From assembly GCA_037074705.1 (NCBI GenBank), contig CM073590.1:9680001-9744000 (forward strand): DNA of 64,000 bases. The letters run 5' to 3'. The stretch is from Zhengitettix transpicula (taxonomy: Eukaryota; Arthropoda; Insecta; Orthoptera; Tetrigidae). Each line of letters starts with the position of its first letter. Positions within the stretch are counted from its first letter, which is position 1. The notes under the pieces were generated by a model. That model was not told where the DNA came from, did no database searches, and saw only the letters and a list, made by a program, of their open reading frames with translations. This document shows, piece by piece, positions 43,268 through 54,500 of the stretch. Made by a program: the position numbers and the translations under genes.

Positions 43268-43683
43268 GGAAGCCTGTGAGAACTGTTTTCTTGCAGGTTA
43301 AGCCTTCCCAGAGAGCTCTGGAGGGGCCTACCTTTGGGGATGCCTTCTCCTCTGGTTTTTTGAACTAAGGTTCCCACCAGCAAAGGCACGTCGGCCTGAG
43401 AGGATTTGGGCATACGGGAAGAGTTGTCCACCATTCCTATTGGAATAGTTGGCCAGCTGCCTCCTAAACTGGTCAAAGTCACGGAGAGGGGAATGCTGTG
43501 TCCCCACAGAAAACCTGTCTCCTGCCATCGGAAGGGTGTGGGACAAGTACCAAATGCCTGACCTACCTGATGCAGCTTTTTCTATGGTTTTCCCTCATCA
43601 CTTTTAGGCGAATTGTCGAGTAGGATTCTTAAACTACAGCCCAGGTGCCTTAGTTAACCCTTGGCTACCGTGCTCTACCTTTC
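43268..43683 (+). repeat. REP-A copy in opposite orientation, tail missing
   Basis: Matches the reverse complement of 41561-41145 nearly throughout: CTTCCCAGAGAGCTCTGG, CCAGCTGCCTCCTAAAC and GGTTTTCCCT blocks in order. It ends before the tail and has no poly-A. Copies are perhaps 15-20% diverged by eye. Confidence 0.8.
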
Positions 43684-44650
43684 GTGGCTTTGTACAGTGT
43701 ACCAGTTGATGATTTTAACAGTGTAACAATGAAGAGACATTTTATCCTCCAAAAATTATAAACGAGGGACACGATCACACCACAATAGTTTAAAAGATCT
43801 ATTAAAGATTTGTATGTTTCTTTTATTTTCTTATTGCCAAAGGTAAAGATAAAACAAGTGATTTGGAACAACAGATCTTCATTACGAATAATGAACCTGA
43901 GATGTAGAGTTAAATTAACATGAATTCCCACTGCAAGATTTTATTCACCCCCTGATATCGATCATACACATGGACAATATATACTGACAACGATTTCTCC
44001 AAACAATGTTAATGTTTTATTTTGCAAACAGCTGATATCATCCTCCAAACTCCATGTGTAAAGAACTAAAGTTGAGGCAGGCCGCATGTAGGCTTTTCAC
44101 TTTATCAGTTGTTTATCAAATGTCAAAAAGTGTGGAATATGTTTGCCTCTGTACAGTACTCACTTCTCCACTCAAGTAAATTCAAACAACCAATTTATAT
44201 TGAATGTTTCAATAGAACAAATTGTAAATTTCTAAATTAAACATATAAACACAAAAACTGAACAGTACAGCACAAAAAAGTTTATAATACACTAGCCTGT
44301 ACATAGAAATTAAATAATAGTGAATTTTGGTTTAAAATGCTTGGTTTTTAATAGCACGGATGAAGCAGGATTTTTCTTATAGAATTTCCACCTACTCAGC
44401 ACTTCTGTTTTATGAAATGGATTTCCTCCATATTATGCCACATTGTAGGGTATGCTGTTATTTATTATATTTTCTGCGTTGAGTCTGAAATATGTTTAGT
44501 GATGGATTTATCTCTTGCCAATCAATTTCTAAACAAAGGCAGATAATATCTTAGCATTATTTTGAATCTTTAATATAAGCATTTACTGTAATTAACCAGA
44601 TAATGTTGTTTGTTACTACTAGAAATACTTCAACTTAAGTTTAGACAGTG
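43684..44650. other. AT-rich intergenic sequence
   Basis: No gene or RNA recognised. Lies downstream of the presumed 3' UTR of the minus-strand Serrate gene. Confidence 0.6.
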
Positions 44651-44752
44651 GACTCTCGGGTTACAAACTAATTTGTCCCTCGACTCTGGGGTTACAAACT
44701 AATTTGACCCTCGACTCTGGGGTTACAAACTAATTTGTCTTTTGACTCTGGT
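44651..44752 (+). repeat. 31-bp direct tandem repeat, three and a third copies
   Basis: Repeats start at 44651, 44682, 44713 and 44744. The unit reads gactctggggttacaaacta followed by atttgtccctc, with a few differences. Directly adjacent, no spacers. Confidence 0.9.
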
Positions 44753-44858
44753 CATAACCCAAATATTTTTTTCCTATTGAAATACATGTAAGCACAAACT
44801 GTCCCAGCCTCAGAAATATGTTTTATAATTTATCTGAGTTTTACTGGACCAAATATAA

Positions 44859-44986
44859 TAATAACAAAAACAACCAAATACAGACAAAAACAGTGATGAT
44901 ATAAATACCACACAATATACACTTATATCAGTGGTATTTATATCATCACTTGTTTTGTCTGTATTTGGTTACTTTTCTTGTTATTA
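44859..44986. repeat. Long imperfect palindrome, MITE-like
   Basis: Arms of about 52 and 55 bp (44859-44910 and 44932-44986) around a 21-bp centre: CCAAATACAGACAAAAACAG pairs with TGTTTTGTCTGTATTTGG, and TGATGATATAAATACCA with TGGTATTTATATCATCA. No internal coding. Confidence 0.85.
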
Positions 44987-45908
44987 ATTATCAAAACAGA
45001 TGTATATTTTTCATTCAATACTTGCCTCTGTTCGTTTTGCAAAATTAACAAATTTAATGACTATGTCATGCGCCGCTTCATGAAAATCATGTTATTTTCT
45101 ACAACTTTAGGGTGGTGCTTCCAAATAAATTCTTGCACCTCACTCCACTTACTACACATCTCTAATGTGAGTGCTAGTAACTTCCTCCTGAATCTATCAC
45201 CCTCTGATGAATGTTCCCCTTTTAGGTCCTATCTGGAATTACTCTGCAAATCAATAAGTTATTAAGTTGTAAGGCCATTAAATTAGGGGGAAATCCATGA
45301 TTTTTGCCTCAATACTAATATATTATAAAAATTCTTTGTTTATCAAAGGAAGAGGAAGAAACAGACCTGTAAGTAGGCAGGAATTTAACAAGTGTTAGAA
45401 GTATGTTTTCGTAAGTCAAAATTATTTGTAACCCAGGATACAACTGAACAATGAAACATAAAAATATGGATATGAAATACGGTTACAAAATTAAGAGTAA
45501 CATAATTTCAACATAATTTTATTTTCCCACATTCAAAAGCAGGTTCTTTCTTTTACAACATCCATTTTACACAACATGAGCAGCATTTATTTCAGTTTTT
45601 ATCAGTCATACATATAATGAAATTTAATTTATTTTGTCTACAAAATATACAATGGAAATATGGCTTTCATAAATTCTTTAATATAATTTACTTTTATATA
45701 GAATATTAACATTATATTAGCATTTATATTATTATTGAGTTTATCATATGTAATGATAACTCTTTTACTTGAAAAATCATGGATGATACAATATAATTCT
45801 TTTTCTCAAAAAGCTCATACTTCACCTTAATATGGACTGTTTGTTTATCCAGGCCACTTTAATATATTATAATTGCAAGAAGGATGTTGAAGCCCCAGGC
45901 ACTGACAT
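44987..45908. other. AT-rich sequence, possible end of Serrate 3' UTR
   Basis: No gene seen. A minus-strand AATAAA lies at 45518-45523, one of several possible polyadenylation signals; I cannot tell which is used. Confidence 0.4.
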
Positions 45909-47942
45909 ATCACACTTTATAGCAGTAAAATTTGTTCTTTGAACTAACTGAAACATCCAGATGAATATTAAAGTAGCTGCATCAATTCTTAAAACATGCG
46001 ACCCACATATTCATAATCTATCTTGAATTATTCTTTCTAACTTGCTAATTAGATACTGTTTTCATTAAACCAGTGTGAAAGTTCCATTCAAGCAAACAAT
46101 AGACACAAAAACACTATGTATAATTCTAAAGTCCAGTTCCAATTTTATCCTATATACATAAAAATTAAATTTAAAAATGTACAAATCACACTGTATACAT
46201 TTACATATTCAATGTATCTTGCTTCTTGAGAACAGAATTAAGGACAAAATTAAGGCATATGGGGTGTGCAATAAAAACTTGTCATATGAAATTATTTCAT
46301 GTAATTTAGGCTCATACACACATTAAATTGTTTTAAGTAAAACATTTTATCAGAAGGCACTGTCCACATGACTTAATTACACACTTATCAAAATGTTTTT
46401 CTATGTTCACATGAGCCATATTGAATATGCAGGTACAATTTAAACATATTTCAGTGAAACTGTTTACAATGTACAAATCACAACCTTTTGTTCCACTTCA
46501 GTTGACTCAATTCTCTAAGTACATTGACCTCAATGAGGATTCTGCATACAGAAATAATACATGTACAATAAACTGTGAATTGTTTAAATGTGTTTGCATT
46601 ACATAACATGTATTAAATCTGATAATCTGTTAGTACAAATGACATGTAATCAATTTTTTTATAAATAATAGATTTAATATACAAGTAGAGCAGCAGCCCT
46701 TTGACAATATATATTTACATATCTACAGAAACATTAAATTTAGTGTTAAAGTTATTTTGTTGAAATGTAAGTGAAATGAATTCACTAATTAATTTATAAA
46801 TATCAATATAAACTTCATTGTCAGGAACAAATAAAATAAATTTACAAATCATAGAATAATATACAATTATAAAGCTTAAAATATTTTAGCAGCTTCCTAT
46901 TTTGAAAAATATGTAGTTTTGTAACTCTTACAATGTTGTTGTTCTTATAGGTTCTACTCTTTCAGCATATATACATTAATTACATAAATTTAGTTATAAA
47001 AACCAAATAATTGGTTTAGATGCATGAGAAATAAAACCAATGAACTTTCAATTATTAATTTAATTACAAACGGAGTAATGGTGAAAGAGACATCTGTGAT
47101 TGAAAATGATTGTCCCTGGAAAAATACTAGTGTACAGTAAATTTTACACAAAATTAGCCTAATTTTTTGCTGCCCACCTGTATTTAAAATATCAATATTT
47201 TATATAATTATAGGCGATGTCAGTTACATGTAATATAATTGACACAATTCAATTAATAAACACTATTGGTACTGGAATCTATTTCAAACTATCATAAAGA
47301 AAAAAGGTTTCACCATCACAAACTGATATTTAATCCTTCCATTATAATAGCAGGAAACTCATATTTGTAATACTCTAGGTTTCATTCACAAATTTCCTAG
47401 TTATTGTTGTTATCATTCTAATTCCAAGAATAGTTTATAGATCACAGCACATTTCTGTATTGCTGCTTTGTTAATAAGTCTTGTTTCCATATGAATGTTT
47501 ATTCTTATTTCACAAAGCTAATAACTTTTACACCCATATCATAAAAATAAAACTGTTTATAAAAGTACATATATAATTGTTTTCTCATGAATTAGGTTGT
47601 TGTTGTATTATATAAATGCAAAGTGTCATGTATATAGGATATTTATGCTACTCTTATGCAGCATTGCACTTTCCCCCCCCAATGCACACATCAATTCAAA
47701 CTACAATATATTCCTGTTATATCACTATGAAACACATAAATTAAAATAAAGTTAAGATTTTCACATGGTTTGTCTTCAGTTTTCATGGTGTAAATGATCT
47801 TCATTATAGTTTTTGCTTCATAAACACACAAAACTATGTTTGTAAAAAATGAAGAAATTAAATAAAATTATGAGATATCATGGAAAATGAACTAATTGCA
47901 CTAAATTTGTGTCCCAGGTAGAGCCTGATGGGTAGTCACCTT
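45909..47942 (-). other. Ser: Presumed Serrate 3' UTR
   Basis: Two kilobases of AT-rich, ORF-poor sequence directly after the Serrate stop codon. On the transcript strand it has five K-box motifs TGTGAT (47456-47451, 47320-47315, 46482-46477, 46190-46185, 45914-45909) and one Brd-box AGCTTTA (46876-46870). In Drosophila these mark Notch-pathway 3' UTRs targeted by K-box and Brd-box microRNAs. The UTR end is not determined. Confidence 0.45.
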
Positions 47943-48583
47943 TCACACAATCACAGTGAGAACATCTCCCCCACCAGTCCTATCTGGATGTAACGTCCTT
48001 TGGACAGGGGGGAGAACCTTCAGGTTAATTATGCGTTTAGCAAAATCCTTATGTGCTCCTGCATCATCAAAGGCAGCAGCAGTATTCTTTCTTATATCAG
48101 AATTCTGTGCTTTATACAGCAATATTTGACTGTTTCGATGATGCATTGTAGATCTGGGCTGATGTTCAGATGTGAGACATTTTCCACCTGCTGTGGGATT
48201 ACCTGTACCTCCAGCACCATCAGGTATCAATTCCAATGCTTCAGCTGTTCCATCTGGTGGCAAAGCCACAGAAGTTAAAGGCCTAACAACACTTACTCTA
48301 GGAGGTAAATCAAGAGCTCCATCACCTCCAACACTACTGGCAGCTTTTCCACTGTCTTCTTTTAGTGGATTTGCATATCTTCTAAGATTTTCTTCATTCT
48401 GCAAATTGTTGGATTTTTCATCATCATGATGGTGATGTCTATGGCAACTTGCTGTGGTGCCATTTGCATTACTGTTAATATGTCTTTGTCTTAACACTTG
48501 ATGCCAATAATAAAAGCCTCCAATTGCAGCAGCAAACATTATAATTAGAAGTATACATATCAAGGCAATTAGGTATCCATTTC
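47943..48583 (-). CDS. Ser: Serrate last exon: transmembrane helix and intracellular tail
   Basis: 641 bp including the TGA stop at 47945-47943. [20 protein letters not shown] is the transmembrane helix, followed by a basic stop-transfer stretch (VLRQRH), a His run (HRHHHH) and the conserved [17 protein letters not shown] segment, which in Jagged reads N-x-x-x-Q-x-x-N-P-I-x-K. The protein ends DVLTVIV, a hydrophobic C-terminus like the EYIV PDZ ligand of Jagged1. Several lysines suit ubiquitination for endocytosis-driven signalling. Confidence 0.96.
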
Positions 48584-51500
48584 CTGTGAATGAAATTGAA
48601 ATATTAGATTTTTATTCTCAAATAGTAAAAAAGTTGATACTAGATGAAGAAATTAATTATCTAAGTGTTCAATCAGAAATGTACATTTGAAATAATGAAA
48701 TGGCTACTGCTTGCAATTTGACCAAATTACTAATAAGTCAGCTGCTTTAGTTGTATAAAATTAAAATTACCTGAACTTTCTTCACTAACAAGAGCTGTTT
48801 CTACTTTAACTTCAACAATAGACATGAGTGCTGAAAGGTCTGTCTGCTTACGACTGATCAATTCACCAAGCACTCTAATTCCTTCAGTAACTGCACGAAC
48901 ATCATCCGGTCCAGAGAATGAAACAGGAGATGACTAAAATAAAGAAGAGTGATACACGTTAAACTAGAAAAGCCTAATGTTTACTTAATCACTATCAACT
49001 AATTTTAACTATAATAGGATTATTAAAAATATAATAATAATATGAAGCAGATACTAAATCTTATAACAGGAATGCTCTAAATTTGGATTATAAAGTTTGC
49101 ATAAGCAAACACTCAAAATATGTAATAATGAAAGTTTCATGTATACAAAAAATACCAATAAAATATATAAATAGGAATAAAAGACGATATGACTGAGGTT
49201 GAGAATAACTTAAGAGAAATTTCAGCAAAAGCGGATTTGATCTCTCTTACTGTATCACTTTAAACATCACTTTTATGTTCCCACAACAAGAGTAACTTGT
49301 GCAGTTAACTAACAAGTGAAGAGGATGAAGGATGAGGATAAAAACATCTCTGAAAATATGAATTTAATATTTTGTGTAACAGGGTAGTAATTTTTTAAAA
49401 TAAGATAAGCCGTACCAGCTGTCTTTCCTATTTCAAGATAAACACTCATACATATTCTGTCATTTTAACTATTATATATTTACATAAGTTTATTAATTCA
49501 CTACACTCAACACCCACATTACATGGATTATTTATTATTCAATAAGTCAAATATATAATTGGTTAGGGGAGTGGACAAAGGGAATTAGAGTTGTCATGGA
49601 ATCAAGTGCAATATATTTTAAAATAATTGGTTGCAAACTGCAAAATTTGTGGAAGAATTTGACCTCGTCACATTTTACTTTTATGAGGTCAAATTAAATA
49701 ACACATTTAGATACAAAAGAGAGACAATGAAGTCAACTTACTATTGATTTCAGGATAAGTTGACTTTGCTGTCTCTCTTTTCTATCTAAATGTGTTATTT
49801 ATATATATCTATACACACACACACACCAATTTACAATTTAAGGTAAGTCTACCACTCCTTTTCCCTCTTACCTATCCATATATAAACACACATTAATCAA
49901 TTATTAATATAAGATTCTCACCATAGTAACTTCCAATGTATCATTGTATCCTTGTTTCAAGTCACATAAAAGAACAAGATGTCTTTGTGTTCCTTCTAAT
50001 GCGTGTTGAGCAGCGAGCAATCTTCGTAAGTCTCCACATAAACCTTCAGTAGTTACACCTTTTGGAAGTTTTGATCTGTCTAAAAGCAATGTAAGCCGTG
50101 CACATGAGTTACTAAGAACTGCCTGGTTTGGCCAACAATTCATTGGTGCTGGAAGAGAAGGAGGACCAACACGCTTTCCACTTTCTAGATCTCTGCATTC
50201 TCCCCAAGGAGCACAAGCTGGTGTGAGGCAAGCCTCTCGTGGTGATGGAACACAAACCTATGAATTTTTAAACTTATGATTAATTCTTATATTTTTTTAT
50301 AAAGTGATTAAATATTTTAAGATTTCCTAAAATTTTCGAGACAAGAAAATCTAGGTATAATTACTATTAATAAACATCTCTCATTGAAAAATGTATGCAC
50401 CCTCATAAATAAAACAGTCATCAAAAGCTGAATTATTAAGTTAACTTGAATTAATATATTCTTTTAATTAAAGAATTAATGTAACAACAATTCTTAAAGA
50501 TCATGTTAAACTTTCTGTGTTAATGTATACTGAATGGGAGAATATGTTAAAATATTTTAATACAGAGGCCAATTCAGTTTCCTAGACTGAACTTACGAAC
50601 ATTCATAACATTTTCTTAATAACAATGTTTCTGAATTATTCTTAAATATTGTATCTTCCAAATTTAAAATGATAAGATTGAAATATTTATACATAGAATT
50701 ATTATAAAAATTGGTTGCCAATTATAATATACAATGTAAAAAATTGTTATTAATTTTGATTTGCAGAAAATGGGAAGTAGTTTTCTTAATTTAATTTATT
50801 AAATATATTTAATGTAGTAAGCATTTACTTGATTTGGTTGGCATATAACTGCTCCATGAGTGAGATTTGGATGACCCAGACAATTTCCTAAACCACACCA
50901 CAGTAAGGTGCACTTAACACCAGCACTTGTACATGAACAAGTGTTACATTCATCTAACCAAGTAGCATTGCGTGTGAAGCGGTTGCCATTCCATAAACAT
51001 TCACCATGGGCAGGAATTATGTCCTCAACTGAAAGAGAAAATTTCTTTACATAAAAAAATGGTTTTCTATGAACAAAAAAATATTATCTGAAAACCTAAG
51101 TTTGTAATTCACAAAATATGCTAACATTTTAGTAGTAGGAGAACAGGAGAGGTATGTCAAGTAAATTATTGTATGGCTGGAAAGTAAATTTACATTGAAT
51201 AATTATTTCTTAGTGAAACAATTAAAATAGTAATTAATGATAATATAAGATGTACATATTGTAAAACCAGCTCACCTTGCTCACATCGAAGTCCTTTACG
51301 GCCAAGGGGACAAATGCATTTAAACTCTCCAATTCCATCTTGACAAGTGCTACCAAAACTACATGGATTTGATGCACATTCATTAATATTAATTCTACAA
51401 TCAGGGCCGGTGAATCCATCTGCACATTCACACAGGAACCAGTTTACACCATCTACACACTTGCCACCATTATAACAAGGAAGAGGGTTGCAATCATTTA

Positions 51501-54500
51501 TATCATTTTGACAGTGCCGTCCTTCAAACCCATCTTTGCATATGCAAGAGTACACATCACCAGTATTCACACAAGTTGCTCCATTCTGACATGGATTAGA
51601 TTTGCACGCAAGAGATTTAGCTAAAAAAGATGATAAATTATTATATTCCAACTTTTTAGTTATTGTGAGTTTGCTACAAATATGCTTATTATGTTTAGCT
51701 ATAGTAATATAAGTGTGTAAAATTCTAAATCCACGTGTTTGGTATAATTAGTATTACATTATTTTGATACACAGATAATGTCAAATTATTAGGGAATGAT
51801 TTAGGTCCTGCACACAAAGTGATGCAATCATGGGCAATAAATGTTGCCCTCTTGTCATTTAGGACATAAAATCAAAATATCATCTGGCTGAGTTTGACCT
51901 GCCAGACACAAGCTGAATCTGGGAAGAATTTATGCACAATTATAAAGTTGGCCTTAATATGAAGCTGGAATGAAAATTCTGATGTATGCCTACATCATCA
52001 ATCCTAGTGTGGATGATTGGCAAATTTACATAAGTTGATTAGTGTAGAATTGTAGATAACTTTTGGGGAGAGAAACTGCACAAAGGGAAGGCAGGGTGGA
52101 TAACTGACAGAAGCCCATACATATGGGCTCATTCAAAATTTAATTTTCATGAGTTTCAGAATAAGAAAAACACTTAATTCTTATTAGAAATTCAAATTGA
52201 AATGCAGACTTGGGGAGAAATATAAGAAGACAGGTACTCAACAAGATACCAACTCATTTTCTTGCTAATGTCTTCTAATCAGAACCATTTTCATAACAAT
52301 AGCCGTATTGTGTAGCACAAGAAATATGGCCCTTTAGAAAATTTTCCAATGATGATTGCTGTTGTGAGTTACATATTAAAGAAAATTAACACTCAGATTT
52401 TAAATATAATAGTTTTTCTTGATAGAAAGAAACAACCCCAATATTTGTAATAATTATTCAGCTGAATATAAAATTTAATAAAATGAAAATTGAATTGTAA
52501 TTAGAGAACTAACAAATATTTATGAAATTTAGATGTATAATTCTTTATTATGTTAGTTTTTTTAAAAAATTGATTATTAATTTTTTATTAAATTTTTAAT
52601 GAAGTGTATCACAAATTTTATTGTAACAAAAATGTATTTTAATCAAGACTAATGTCACAAAAAATTACATTACTATGTCATTTAAGCAAAATTCTACTGA
52701 AACAATTTTTCTTAATTACTGCATACCAATATGACATGTTGTTCCTTCCCACTCAGGTGGACAATGGCACAAAAATGTGTCACCTAAATCTTGACAGGTA
52801 CCACCATTACGACAAGTAGTATGATCACAATGACTGTCCTTCAAATTACAAGTCTTCCCTTTCCAACCATCTCGGCAATTACATTCAAAATCTGCTATTC
52901 CATCGAGACAGCTTCCATTATTGTGACATGGATTTGGATTACATTCATCTTTATCTGAAAATATACATTGCACTTGAAATGTATTTCAGGGAGGAAATAA
53001 ATACATTGATAATTTGAAATGGCTATGTCACAGAGAGTTTTAATTCACTGTCTCCAATAATCTCAATCTACTGAAGTTTATGCAGTCCAGAGTTTCATTA
53101 TCACAAAACAATGGGAGTTCTGGTCACAGTGTACTTAATGCTACAAAAATATTACCAAATTACTACATGTGTATAAAATTGTCAAATTAAATAATATGAA
53201 TGTTTAATAATAATAATAATTAAAAAAAACTTCATATAAAAACAAGGACTGAAAACATTTGAATTTTTATTGGACAGTTTTTTTCATCCAAATACGTAGC
53301 AAGTAGCAACAGGTTATATTAAATGTAATAACTTAAAAAAACATAATTTTTAATTAAAAAAACACAAACAAGAAGCATAGGGTCATAAAGATCACACAAC
53401 TGTTTTTAATTTATAAGTATCACTATTTTTGGATCTGTCAGGATTATACTTAGATGAAATTTAAAAGAAAATCAGTTATACTCACTTGTTCCACAAATGT
53501 CTCCCTCCCAACCTTCTTTACAAACACACTGGAATGAATTAACTTTATCAACACATGTGGCACCATTTTGACAAGGATTTGCCTTACAGTCATTGATATC
53601 TGAAAAAATGTAAGTAAATTATAAAAAAGAAATATTTTATAGTTACCTAATAAATACAATGTTAATCAATTAAAGTGTATGAAATTCGTTCATTTGAAAT
53701 TCACCTGGAATTGTTCAGATAAACAGAATATTACCTACAAGCCATGCCCCTCAGATGTATTAATTTAAGAAACCTTTTAGAGTTATTCTATTATATTAAT
53801 TTTATTTGTTTCCAAAGTGTCATTAAAAGGCCACCATGATATTGGCTTTCAAAAATGAGCTAATTAATTTAAATTTAATGATTACAAATTAATACCAAAA
53901 ATGATTAGAATATAATCAATCTTATTAGATTTATGAATTTTACTGTGCTTTTTAGGGAATAAATGTTTTGCAGAGGAGTGTATTATACTATATCATGAAC
54001 AAAATTGTGGTTTAATAACTGTACAATATGAAGTATTCTTCAACATTAAAAGTTTTTTTTCCCAAGGAAACACCTAAAAATCTATATTTAATTTAATGTA
54101 AAACTTAATGGAATCCCACAAAAGCTTAAACTTACTTTCATGGCAATATTTTCCAGTAAAACCTGCATCACATGAACACCTAAAGCCTCCTTCAGGTAAA
54201 CTCACACATATTCCATGTTCCCCACAAATTCCAGAAGCTGTCACTGAAGTACTGGCTGTTCCATTTGTATGTGGGGTGGGAACAGTACAACTGTCTACAA
54301 CTTTGAATAGAATGCACAATTATAAATACATTTACCCTTGGAAAGATATAAATTGCTAATTTAATCATATGGCATTTTTTGAAATAAAATAGTTTTTGCG
54401 ATGTGATGTTAACATACTATTATTTTTTTTGTAACAATAACTTGGTAGTAAAGAAGTAAAACAAACATTTTTGTTATTAGAGGTAGTTTCGACTATAATT

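Noticed and set aside
44651..44752. CRISPR array
   Set aside because: The 31-bp repeats are directly joined without spacers, and the sequence is eukaryotic.
48000..48429. Plus-strand ORFs across the Serrate last exon
   Set aside because: They are shadows of the minus-strand coding exon.
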